A stretch of DNA of 64,000 bases from JBBROS01 sp965213845. GTDB lineage: Bacteria; Pseudomonadota; Alphaproteobacteria; Acetobacterales; Acetobacteraceae. The notes beneath the pieces were generated by a model. It was not told where the DNA came from and did no database searches. It was given only the letters and a program-made list of their open reading frames with translations. This document shows positions 27,222-35,882 of this stretch, piece by piece. Position 1 is the stretch's first letter; each line of letters begins with the position of its first letter. Made by a program: the position numbers and the translations under genes. The stretch is taken from the NCBI GenBank assembly GCA_965213845.1, contig CBDCAI010000014.1, positions 620,001 through 684,000 of the forward strand, in the 5' to 3' direction.

Positions 27222-27637
27222 TTGCTCGCGAGGGACGCCAGTGAAGCTGAAATCGAAGCCGTACCTGCGGCTGCGGAGGAAGCGCCGGAAACACCTGCGA
27301 TCGGCACCGCGCTCGTGATAGCCAACGACGAAGTCGTCCACCTGACGACGGCAGCCCACCTTGGCGATCTCGGCTATTCCATGGTCGAGGCAGCGTCCGC
27401 CGAGGAGGCATTGCGGCTCATCCTGGGTGGCTCTAGCCAAACCTGCTGATTACCGACCATCTCATGCCGGGCATGAAGGGTACCGATCTCGCGCGGCTGG
27501 TCCGCAGCGAGCGGCCGGATGCAAGGGTCCTGATCATTTCCGGGTATGCGGAAAGCAGTGGCGTCGAACCTGACCTGCCACGTCAGAAAAAACCGTTCCG
27601 AGACGACGAACCGCTAGCGTGTCTGGCCGCATTGTAG
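27222..27637 (+). pseudogene. Response-regulator receiver domain, frameshifted
   Basis: The first part reads ALVIANDEVVHLTTAAHLGDLGYSMVEAASAEEAL in one frame to about 27440, then receiver homology continues in another frame as LLITDHLMPGMKGTDLARLV, VLIISGYAES and KKPF to a stop at 27637. The pieces form one receiver domain of the type found at the C-terminus of hybrid histidine kinases, with the phosphoacceptor Asp in ITDHLMPG. No upstream kinase remains, so it is a degraded 3' fragment. Confidence 0.75.
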
Positions 27638-27778
27638 CCGAGAGTGTCAATAGGCGTCCGGCATGCAGTCCCCATCCCGCAGGGTGGCGGTCGCCATATG
27701 ATCGGGAAGTATGCAACCCGATGCCGGCCCTACGCGAACGATCCACGGAAGCGAGGCACGGCTACGGCCAATCCATGC

Positions 27779-29284
27779 TCAAACTACCCAATGGCTGTCC
27801 TTGTTCCTCGTCAGGACCTCGACGAAGTGGTCGCAGGCGGACGTCGCGATCTCCCGCAGCCTGTCCGCCGACCCGGGCCAGGTTCCCGACGGCACCTCGA
27901 GGAGCATCACCTGTATCGGCGGCGTGGGCGCGGGCGCAACGCCTGGCCGCGGCGGGTCGAACATCGGATGCAGCCGGTTGCCGGGAAGGAGATAGTGTCC
28001 CTTTTCGACTCTCGGACGGTCACCGTTCCCCAGCCTCCTATAGATCGGAACCACGGTGAAAACGACATCCTCGGGCGGGGCCCGTGGAGGGACAGTCGCG
28101 CCGATGTTGATGCGGACCATCGTACGCTGTCGCCGACACAGGTGCAGTTGAAGAACGTGCGAAGCCGAAACCCGGCTGCTCAGCCCACCCATGACGACCT
28201 GGACCCCTAAGGTCGAGTGGAGATCCTTGACCTCCAAATGCCCCAGTTCTCCCTTCGGGATGTTGCCGACCTCGGCGGATATTTCCCCGTCCACTGCCAG
28301 GTCGATGGCGAATTTCTCGAGTTCACCTTGCAAGAAGCCCGCCATCTGCCGCCCGATTGCGGCAGCGTCCTCCCGCCCGCGCCTTTCGGCATCCATCTCG
28401 GACACATGATCCCGTTTGCCGGTGACCGCATCCCGCTGGAGGCTTTCTATGCGGGAACGCGTCAACGGACTTATGGGAGGATCGATGGAGTAACGATCCC
28501 AATCCGCGATGCGTCCAAGTTCCTTGCTGACCGCAGCCATCGTTTCCAGCCGGTCGTCGAGCCGACAGATCATTCTCCGGAGCAGCAGGCCAAAAAGGCT
28601 GAAGCGACCGCCGCGTTCGAGGATCCGGGCGTAGCGGTCCTCGTCGATCATCTCACGAGGCAGGACCACGCCCCCGCTGATCATGTAGTAGAGCACCTTC
28701 CCGAGCGAGTAGACGTCGGCCGCGGGCGTTGCCTCGGCAACGATCCCCGCTTCCAGCTCCGGGGCCAGGAAGGAACGTGGCCCGACGATCTCGCCGTTTT
28801 CCGTGACCCGCACCGCCTCCGGTAGATAGCAGATGCCGAAATCGGCGAGCCAGACTTCGTTGCCCGGTCCGGGGAAGAGGATGTTTGCCGGTTTCACGTC
28901 ACGGTGCACGATTCGTCCTGCGTGGGCCGCTTCGAGCGCCGCAGCCAGTGACAAGGCTACGGATACCGTGCCGTCGAGGTTGTCCTTGAACGCCTGGACC
29001 CTCTTCGAGAGGTCGCCTCCCACCGCCAGCGGCATCACGAGGTAGGCCGGTCCCGCCGGATCGGTCGAGTGGTCGATCAGTTTGACGATTCCGGGGTGAT
29101 CCAGCCTCCGGAGCGCTTCGACCTCATTGTCGAAACGGTCCCGGCGGAGCGGGTTCCGGATGCGCTTCAAGGCGCAAGCCCCGATCACGACGCCCCGGGC
29201 GTCCGCGACCTCGAACAACTGGGCCTGGCCGCCCTCCGACAGGCTGCGAATCACCCTCCATCTGTCACCGTAGACTTTGGCCAT
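27779..29284 (-). CDS. Serine/threonine protein kinase with C-terminal extension
   Basis: A 501-residue protein. Residues 8-270 are a eukaryotic-type kinase domain with all key residues: Gly-rich loop SEGGQAQLF, Lys40 (CALKRI), Glu54, His-Arg-Asp 127-129 with Lys131 and Asn134 (HRDVKPAN), Asp-Phe-Gly 148-150, APE-like FLAPELEAG and a DVYSLG segment. Residues 300-501 are an unrecognised soluble domain (HLEVKDLHSTLGVQVVMGG; VRINIGATVPP). No membrane segment is seen, unlike PASTA kinases. The start codon lies 6 nt after the stop of a small upstream gene, so the two form an operon. The island setting suggests a role in conflict or defence, which is inference. Confidence 0.9.
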   Translation of the reverse strand: MAKVYGDRWRVIRSLSEGGQAQLFEVADARGVVIGACALKRIRNPLRRDRFDNEVEALRRLDHPGIVKLIDHSTDPAGPAYLVMPLAVGGDLSKRVQAFKDNLDGTVSVALSLAAALEAAHAGRIVHRDVKPANILFPGPGNEVWLADFGICYLPEAVRVTENGEIVGPRSFLAPELEAGIVAEATPAADVYSLGKVLYYMISGGVVLPREMIDEDRYARILERGGRFSLFGLLLRRMICRLDDRLETMAAVSKELGRIADWDRYSIDPPISPLTRSRIESLQRDAVTGKRDHVSEMDAERRGREDAAAIGRQMAGFLQGELEKFAIDLAVDGEISAEVGNIPKGELGHLEVKDLHSTLGVQVVMGGLSSRVSASHVLQLHLCRRQRTMVRINIGATVPPRAPPEDVVFTVVPIYRRLGNGDRPRVEKGHYLLPGNRLHPMFDPPRPGVAPAPTPPIQVMLLEVPSGTWPGSADRLREIATSACDHFVEVLTRNKDSHWVV

Positions 29285-29290
29285 ACCCAG

Positions 29291-29599
29291 TCACCTTCGC
29301 GAACATAGTTCGTCGTAGATCTGCACGATGAGCCCGGCGACCCGCATGGCTTCCCCTTCGTTCATCGCTCTCGCGGATGCCATCGCCGTCCCCTCGTCAC
29401 CGACGGCCGGGTGAGTGTCCAGGGCGCTGACGACGTCGGCGAACGGGCCGTGCAGGTCCTTCGGCAAGTGCTGGGCCTCGTGCCCCGTCAGCCTGACAAG
29501 GCTATCGCAGTACGCGTCGGCTATCCGCATCTGGAGAGGCTTCGGACTGGCAGCCATCCCATGGACGGCCACCATGAACTTCTCCCAAGCGTAATCCAT
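29291..29599 (-). CDS. Small protein upstream of the Ser/Thr kinase
   Basis: A 102-residue, mostly helical soluble protein (MDYAWEKFMVAVHGMAASPKPLQMRIADAY in pieces; AMNEGEAMRVAGLIVQIYDEL). I recall similar small proteins in proteobacterial islands but cannot name a family. It ends 6 nt before the kinase start and is presumably co-expressed, as a regulator or substrate of the kinase. Confidence 0.75.
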   Translation of the reverse strand: MDYAWEKFMVAVHGMAASPKPLQMRIADAYCDSLVRLTGHEAQHLPKDLHGPFADVVSALDTHPAVGDEGTAMASARAMNEGEAMRVAGLIVQIYDELCSRR

Positions 29600-29689
29600 G
29601 TGCGTATTCCCGTCCGTCGCTCGAGTTGGCAGTGACCTTGATGGTTGGGGTTTTCCGCAGTCGACCGCAAGACTGCCGCTCCGTTCGGA

Positions 29690-29743
29690 TCACATGAGCA
29701 TGAGGGGCGGGCCGCCCATCCCGGCGAACAGGATGATCGGCAC
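29690..29743 (-). CDS. Possible 17-residue hydrophobic micro-ORF
   Basis: GTG at 29743 preceded by AAGGGAGAGGG at good spacing. The product would be VPIILFAGMGGPPLMLM. It sits in the 260-bp gap between the kinase operon and the secreted-protein gene. The ribosome binding site is the only support. Confidence 0.2.
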   Translation of the reverse strand: MPIILFAGMGGPPLMLM

Positions 29744-29859
29744 CGTGACCCTCTCCCTTCGCGTCGAATGGGTCGGGTGTCCCGGGCTGCCCTTGCCGGT
29801 CGGCGGCCTATTGCGAACGCATCGATGCTCGGTCTCGCCCCGACGTACTCCCGGACCTA

Positions 29860-31482
29860 TCAGGGGCTGTTCCATCCCCTTCGATACTCGGGATCAGCTT
29901 TCCTCCGAACGTCGAGCGCCAAGAACTTCTGACGGGCCGCGTTGCAGCCGACTGCCCACTCCGGCGTCTTGCCGGGCGGGGCCTCGCAAGTCCCGGGGAC
30001 ACGCAGGCTCCGCCGTCCCGCCCAAGAGTCCGCGCCGGCCCTCATGTCTCCCTGCATCCCGCCGAACCATGCCTCGAGCGATGCCCTCTCCGCCCGCCCC
30101 TGCATGTAGGCGGGGCTTTCCAGCGTCGCACGTTCCAGGGCGGTGGCTTCGGGTCCGATCTTGCCACCGGCCGTCTGCCGGGCGTGTCCCGCCGCGTCGA
30201 TGACCCAGCTGGCCGGAGGCACGGCGATGGCGGCGGTGAACGTCTGCTCGACATGCACCGTGCCGTCCGCGGCAGCGGCCACGTTGAACCTGGACTCGTA
30301 GTTGCCGTTTGCGATCTTCTCGCGGCACTCGGGCTCCTTGTCGTCGCAGCTCCCGCTCATGCCCAACGACAGCGGCACGGTGAGGACGTCGTGGAAAGCC
30401 CCGCCCGTCGTGAGCCAGACCGTGGCGTAGGTGCCGAACACCCCCATCCCGCCCCCGCCGTCCTCAAGGACGATGACGCGGCCGAGCGACCCGCCGTCGA
30501 CGAAGGTGACCTTGCCCCCGAAGACGCCGTAGCCCCCGACGCGGGCCGCCGCGGGGGACACGAGCTCCTTCTCCCACTGATCAAAGGGGGAGGACCGCCT
30601 GAATTGACCCAGTCCGAGGATGGCGGCGCAGGCATGGCAGTCGTCCTTAACCTCCGCGACCGCCACCACGAGTTGGTGCTCGCTCCCGTCCGGGCCTGTC
30701 CAGGTCTCCGTGCCGACTGTCCTGATCCTGCAAGCCCGCTTCGCGCAGCTCTCGCCGTCCTTGGTCCGCACGCTGTCCGGGAAGCCCGAATACATGGATC
30801 GCAACAGCGCCACCGGAAATCCGGCCGCCGGGCCGGTCTGTGACGGGAGCCGTGGGACCTCGGGCGGGCGAGGCAGGACGGAGGCGAGGGCCCGTCCGGG
30901 CGCTGTGAAATACGCGAACTCCGCCCTGACCCCGACGTCGCGCGCGGTCGCCTCCGTCAGCCACGCGGCTCCCTCGGGAGGTGCGGAGGTCAGGTAGATC
31001 ACGGCCGCGTCCGTCAGGCCGAGCCTGCCGAGGTAGGACCCGACGAGCGCGTTCCCGGAACCGGCCTCCCGCTTGATGCCGTCCGGGCCCTCGATGTAGG
31101 CGGCATGGAAACCGACCCGCGCCTGATGCCCGACCATCCGTCGGACACCACCGAGCCATGCCAGACCGCACGATGAGGCGCACGTCGCGCCGTCCGGCAC
31201 CGCCGTCCGCCACGCCCTCATCCGGATGGCCGAGCCGATCCGGAGCCCCGCCACGAGATTTCCCCCGATGCTGTCCAGGACCACCGTGGCGTCATCGGCC
31301 GTCGCACCCGCCAGCGTCGCGAAGCGTTCGTCGTCGCCCCGGAAGATCTCTCCCGAGATCAGGATCAGGTTTCCCCCGTCGGCACCCTTGTTAGCCTCCA
31401 TCGTGGCGGCCGAACCCGTCGACGAAGCGGCGGTCGCGCCGATCAGGAAAGCAAGCAAGACGGCGCGGCAGAGATTTCCCAT
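29860..31482 (-). CDS. Secreted/periplasmic protein with N-terminal ClpP-like region
   Basis: A 540-residue protein with a signal peptide (MGNLCRAVLLAFLIGATAA, cleavage near STGSAA). Residues 30-200 (LISGEIFRGDDERFATL, VVLDSIGGNLVAGLRIGSAIR, TCASSCGLAWLGGVRRM) recall the COG3904-like periplasmic ClpP-fold proteins, with GGN and the Cys-Ala-Ser-Ser-Cys segment where serine proteases have their active site. The C-terminal 300 residues are unrecognised and cysteine-containing. The ATG at 31482 is chosen because the signal peptide begins there. It is downstream of nothing obvious and probably monocistronic. Confidence 0.78.
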   Translation of the reverse strand: MGNLCRAVLLAFLIGATAASSTGSAATMEANKGADGGNLILISGEIFRGDDERFATLAGATADDATVVLDSIGGNLVAGLRIGSAIRMRAWRTAVPDGATCASSCGLAWLGGVRRMVGHQARVGFHAAYIEGPDGIKREAGSGNALVGSYLGRLGLTDAAVIYLTSAPPEGAAWLTEATARDVGVRAEFAYFTAPGRALASVLPRPPEVPRLPSQTGPAAGFPVALLRSMYSGFPDSVRTKDGESCAKRACRIRTVGTETWTGPDGSEHQLVVAVAEVKDDCHACAAILGLGQFRRSSPFDQWEKELVSPAAARVGGYGVFGGKVTFVDGGSLGRVIVLEDGGGGMGVFGTYATVWLTTGGAFHDVLTVPLSLGMSGSCDDKEPECREKIANGNYESRFNVAAAADGTVHVEQTFTAAIAVPPASWVIDAAGHARQTAGGKIGPEATALERATLESPAYMQGRAERASLEAWFGGMQGDMRAGADSWAGRRSLRVPGTCEAPPGKTPEWAVGCNAARQKFLALDVRRKADPEYRRGWNSP

Positions 31483-31845
31483 GGTGCCGACGACATTAGG
31501 CGGATGGTTCCTGGTTGGAAACCAAGTCGTGGATGGCAGCCGCACGAAAGCGGAGGCTGCGGCGCGTTCCGGACCCACCGTGGCTACCTCCGGTCGCGGT
31601 AGTCTCTTACTACCCGACCAAGCGTCCCGTGGCACCGAGCCGCCCCACCCGGTGGCCCGACGCCACGGTAGGCGGCGGTTGCCCCGACACGATGGGGTCG
31701 CGCACGGGAGGATTTATCCGGGCCTGTCCTGGAAAGGATGGTCGATCCTGCCGGCCGCAACCCGAGCCCTGCCTTGCGGGACTTTTCGGACTCGCATCGG
31801 TGTCGCCTGAGGATCATGGTCGATCGTCATGGCGAGGATCGTCCG
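31483..31845. other. Intergenic region before the serine recombinase
   Basis: About 360 bases between the divergent secreted-protein gene and the recombinase. No gene was recognised. The recombinase frame is open from 31738, but its conserved N-terminus begins at 31846. Confidence 0.4.
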
Positions 31846-33867
31846 ATGAAAGGCGTCGCATACAGCTATCTCCGCTTCAGCACACCCGAGCAGGCCGTGG
31901 GCGACAGCCGGCGCCGCCAGATCGCCTTGGCCGAGGCCTACGCGAAGCGGCATGACCTCCTGCTCGACAAGGGCCTGAACTTCCGCGACCTCGGGGTGTC
32001 GGCGTTCCGGGGGAAAAACGCCAAGGAGGGCGGCCTGAGGTCGTTCCTGGATGCCGTGGAACACGGCCTGGTCCCCGCGAACAGCTACCTGCTCGTGGAG
32101 AGCCTGGACCGGCTGAGCCGCGACCGCATCCTTGAGGCGCAGTCGCTCTTCCTCCAGATCGTGACAGCCGGGGTCACCATCATCACGCTGCTCGACCAGC
32201 GCTCCTACTCCGTCGCCAGCCTCAACTTGAACCCGACCGACCTCATCATCTCCCTAGTTTACATGATGCGTGCCAACGAGGAGAGCGAAACCAAGGCCCT
32301 GCGGCTCCGGGCCGCCTGGGCCGCCCGCCGCGACCACCCGGGCAACCGATATCACGGCGGGCAGTGCCCGTCGTGGCTCCGCCCGAACGCCGACAGGACC
32401 GGCTACGACGTGATCCCCGGACCGGCCGCGATCGTGCAGCGGATCTTCAGGGAGGCCCTGGCGGGCGACGGGCTGCACACCATCTCGCGCCGCCTGAACG
32501 AGGAAGGCGTCCCCATGCTTGGGCGCGGGAACCAGAAGGGAAAGCTGTGGCAGCGAGCCCTGATCCGTCACCTGATCAACACCGACCTCGTGATCGGCAC
32601 CTACACTCCCTGCCGGTCCGAGGTCGTGGGCGGCAAGGCCCGCTACGTCCCCATCGGCCCGAAGGCGGGATTCTACCCGCCCATCGTGAGCGTGGAGGAC
32701 TGGCAGGAGCTCCGGGACCGGCGCCTCGCGTGGAGCGAGTATTACGGGTGCGGGAGGCGCAACATGACTGTCGCGAACGTCATATCGCGCCTGGCCAAGT
32801 GCCCGCTTTGCGGCCGCCCGATGGTGCTCGTACGCACGGCGGAGCCGAACCAGCGCTACCTGGTTTGCATGGCCTGGCGGGAAGCGAGGCGGTGTTCCCA
32901 CGAGTGGGTCCGCTTTCCCGAGATCGAGGACGTCTTCATCTCGGACATCTCCCACCTCATTGCCCGTTGCCCGCAGCCCGTGATGCACGTGGAGGCCCGC
33001 CGTGCCATGCTCAAAGCCCTGACGAACCGGCTGTCCCACCTGCGGACGAGGCTGGCACGGGAAGACGGCGTGCATGAACGGCTCGCGACTACGGGACGCC
33101 CGGGACGCAGCTGGACGGTCGAGACGAAGCTGGAGATGGAACAGCTGCTCGCCGAGCGTTACCGGCTGCGGGCCGACAGATCGTACTGGGAAGACGCGAC
33201 GTTGAAGCTGAAGCTCGAGACGCTGCGGACGGCGGTGACGGCCCTTCCCCGTGACCGGGCGCGCATCAACCTGGCTCTCCGCTCCCTCCTCCTGAAGGTC
33301 GTCGTGGACTGGCCGAACGACCGGCTGGTCCTCCACTGGAGACACGGCGGCCAGAGCGTTGCCGGCTTCTGGAACCGCAGGCAGCGCGGGACGGTGCGGA
33401 ACGTAGCGAGGGAGGGACCGGCGCGGCGGCAGCCGTTGATGCTACCGCGTCCGGACATGATGGAGCCGGGTGCGGTCGCGGCCGGGGACGGCTGGGAATA
33501 CGCCGGGGAAGGAGGCTTCACGGGCTGCGTGCTGGGCGTCCTGCGGCGTTCCGGGAAGCCCATGCGGGCGCGCGAGATCGCCCTGGCGCTGGCGGCGGCG
33601 CATCGCGTCGAAATCCCCGACGTGGCGTCGGAGAAGCTTTTTGTCGCGCGGGTGCGGAAGGCGCTGTTCAATCCCAGGCCGGGCCTGACGCGCCATGGCA
33701 ACCCGGGCAGCTACCGGTGGCATCTCGTCGCGGGTCCGTCGAACGATACCGCCGGGACTTCCCCGACGCCTGTCAGCCGCCGGCGACGCGGTCGGACCGG
33801 CGGGGCGGCACCGGGTCGGCATCCCGAGGCGGCAGGCGACGGCGACCATGTCCCCGGTGTGCGGTGA
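31846..33867 (+). CDS. Large serine recombinase (site-specific integrase)
   Basis: A 673-residue protein. The resolvase domain begins at once (AYSYLRFSTPEQAVGDSRRRQ in pieces), with the catalytic Ser12 in RFST and the later SLDRLSRD active-site arginines. A recombinase domain follows (about 170-290). A zinc ribbon comes next, with CPLC at about residue 320 and further Cys residues. A coiled-coil stretch and an extra C-terminal winged-helix-like part (GVLRRSGKPMRAREIALAL) complete it. The ATG at 31846 has GAGGA upstream. Such enzymes integrate islands and phages by a single att-site exchange. This is the best candidate for the enzyme that inserted the island into comM, although it lies 6.7 kb from the visible junction. 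Confidence 0.93.
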   Translation: MKGVAYSYLRFSTPEQAVGDSRRRQIALAEAYAKRHDLLLDKGLNFRDLGVSAFRGKNAKEGGLRSFLDAVEHGLVPANSYLLVESLDRLSRDRILEAQSLFLQIVTAGVTIITLLDQRSYSVASLNLNPTDLIISLVYMMRANEESETKALRLRAAWAARRDHPGNRYHGGQCPSWLRPNADRTGYDVIPGPAAIVQRIFREALAGDGLHTISRRLNEEGVPMLGRGNQKGKLWQRALIRHLINTDLVIGTYTPCRSEVVGGKARYVPIGPKAGFYPPIVSVEDWQELRDRRLAWSEYYGCGRRNMTVANVISRLAKCPLCGRPMVLVRTAEPNQRYLVCMAWREARRCSHEWVRFPEIEDVFISDISHLIARCPQPVMHVEARRAMLKALTNRLSHLRTRLAREDGVHERLATTGRPGRSWTVETKLEMEQLLAERYRLRADRSYWEDATLKLKLETLRTAVTALPRDRARINLALRSLLLKVVVDWPNDRLVLHWRHGGQSVAGFWNRRQRGTVRNVAREGPARRQPLMLPRPDMMEPGAVAAGDGWEYAGEGGFTGCVLGVLRRSGKPMRAREIALALAAAHRVEIPDVASEKLFVARVRKALFNPRPGLTRHGNPGSYRWHLVAGPSNDTAGTSPTPVSRRRRGRTGGAAPGRHPEAAGDGDHVPGVR

Positions 33868-33962
33868 GCTCGTGAGCTCGCGCCCCGAGACCAGGCACGG
33901 ACCGGCATCCGACGCCGTTTCGGACAAGGATCAACCCGCGAAGTCGGCCGTGTTTGCCGCTC

Positions 33963-34790
33963 CTAAGCGGCCGCCGCCCGCGGGGTGGGCACTTCGTCCC
34001 ACGTGCATCCAGACAGCTTTCGCCCGGTCGCCTTCCTTCCGAGCCGCTGCATGGTGCTGCCCTCCGCGGCAGTGACGGTCCGTGCGCGCAATGGCTCCGG
34101 CCAATCCACCTGCGACCACTCGCCCCATTGCTTGAAGAAGAACGGGACCTCGGCACGCCTGCATTGGCCGAGGAGATGATGCAGCCACGCGGGATCGGTC
34201 GGCCGCGAGCGGCCCCCGGACTCCCCACCCGCGATCACCCAATCGATGGAGGCCATCCAGGGCCTGAGATCGAGATACCCCAGCAGCGGCTCGGCGGATA
34301 TGAAGCGCACGGCTGCGGGTATCGCGGCGAGCGGCGGCAGCCGTTTCTCGGCCCATCGCTGTTCCTCGACGCTCGTCCCCATCCAGACGTTGGCGGGCCA
34401 ATCCCCTTGCCAGGGAACCGTGCCCGCCACGAACTCGGGGCGCTTGGTCAGCAGGAGCCAGTCGAGCCCCGGCGTGGCCTCGACGAGCCGCCACAGCCGT
34501 TCGCGATACGCGTCCAGGTCCCGGCGGTCCTCGAAAACATCCGCCATCGAGGCGCAGAACACCCGGTGCCGCACGCCGGCCCGGATAGCCGCCCGATTCC
34601 AGGCGAGCGGCTCGTCCCAATGCTCATCCCCGAAGAACCGCCTGTCTGAGCCGGGTCCCCATAGGTCCATCGCGAGGCGTTTCGCGAAGGTCGCCGCGTA
34701 ACAAAGCTGGCAGGCCGGTGAGAGGCGCACGCACCCCCACTAGGGATTGAAGGTGTGCGTCGTCCATTCGATTCCGGAGTTCCTGGCCAT
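33963..34790 (-). pseudogene. DUF5131 (phage Gp37/Gp68-like) gene with one amber codon
   Basis: A full-length frame of 276 codons from ATG 34790 (GGGGAG upstream) to a stop at 33963, with a TAG at 34742-34740. The sequence reads IEWTTHTFNP-stop-WGCVRLSPACQLCYA. The family normally has NPWWGC here, so a single Trp (TGG) to TAG change explains it. The three-Cys motif of the family (Cys in WGC, then PACQLC) follows directly, then LLTKRPEF and WIIAGGES-like segments. The rest is intact, which implies a recent mutation. The usual three-Cys-motif partner gene (tcmP) is not seen nearby. Confidence 0.85.
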
Positions 34791-35357
34791 TTCCGTCTCC
34801 CCACAGGACCCGGAGGCCACGTGGCGTCCGGCTGTCCCGACAGGTCCATATCAGGAGGCCTGCCGATGCATGGAACCGACCCGAGATCACACGGGACGCT
34901 TGCGGACCGCTGGCCATGCCGATGGGCCCCTTCAGGCGATGGCAGCGGCACGACCACCGCACACTCCGCGGATCGACGGCTCCGGGCGGACGGAACATTC
35001 TCGGACGCGTGGGTCGTCCTTGAGAGAGGGTCCGCAGCTCGTGGGCTATGGACGGGGCAACCCCTCCGACGCTCTCCGGCACTGGCTCACGGCACTTCGA
35101 GCGGTCTTCGCAGCATGGATACGCCTAACTTGTGCAAGGCAATCCGGTTCGACTCCACGCATGCGACGCTGGCCCGGGGCAGTGTGGAGCAGACCGCCCT
35201 GTCTCACGTCAGCTTCCGGCATATTGGTCGGCTTCACGCGCCGGGGCGGCCCTGAGCCGATCATCGCGCATGGAAATCTCGGACAGGCTGGGTGTCTCGT
35301 AGAAGCGCGGCCCCTCGCTGCTGGATCCGTCGGAGGCGCAACCGAAGGAGAGCGAGG
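34791..35357. other. No recognisable gene
   Basis: About 570 bases in which several frames are open on both strands but none has a protein-like composition, a good start site or a recognisable motif. It may be decayed DNA. Confidence 0.4.
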
Positions 35358-35555
35358 CTACTGCATCGTCTCCCCCGTCCGTATCTCGAACAGCGCCAGT
35401 TCATCCAACGCGTCTATTACACTCACCCATGCCGCACACCCGACCGGATCGCCCAGAAGCTCGACCGCCCGTCCGGCGGCTACCTGCCACGCCTTGTGGG
35501 GCCCGTGGGCGTTGAACAGAAGCTTCGCAGTTCGCCAGATATCCAGTTTGTTCAT
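35358..35555 (-). CDS. DUF6961-like small protein
   Basis: A 65-residue helical protein (DIWRTAKLLFNAHGPHKAW; AVELLGDPVGCAAWVSVIDALDEL) whose W..A..L...HG...A / GD..G...W pattern matches my memory of DUF6961, small proteins of unknown function in alphaproteobacteria. The ATG at 35555 is used. An upstream ATG at 35630 would add 25 residues. Confidence 0.65.
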   Translation of the reverse strand: MNKLDIWRTAKLLFNAHGPHKAWQVAAGRAVELLGDPVGCAAWVSVIDALDELALFEIRTGETMQ

Positions 35556-35882
35556 CGCTGGAACGTGCCCATTCGTGGTGGCCTGACCAAGCATCAAGAG
35601 TGAGACGAATGAGACGGTCTTCCTGCCCATGCCACCCCTAGCCTCCGGGCCGCTTCGACGCCTCTACGTGCTCGCAGGCTCGGGACAACGCCCGTTCGCG
35701 GTCTCCGATGGCCCGGCACACCGCTCGTCGGCTACGTCCCTCAGCTCCGATTGCCTGCTGCTGCCGACGCGGTTGCGGCTGCGTCCCTCCAAGGGTCATC
35801 GAGACATCTTTGCGAAACAGATGCCGCGACAGATAGTAGATGCCGGTCACCAATGCGTGCATCCGCCGGAGCCTGTCGAGGA
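35556..35882. other. Short region upstream of the NERD-kinase-helicase gene
   Basis: About 330 bases. A minus-strand frame at 35638-35862 (74 codons, MHALVTGIYYLSRHLF) is possible but weak. The promoter of the large downstream gene must lie here. Confidence 0.3.

Noticed and set aside
35125..35165. GGTTCGACTCC resembling a tRNA T-loop
   Set aside because: The flanking bases do not pair as a T-stem and no D-arm, anticodon arm or acceptor stem can be built around it.
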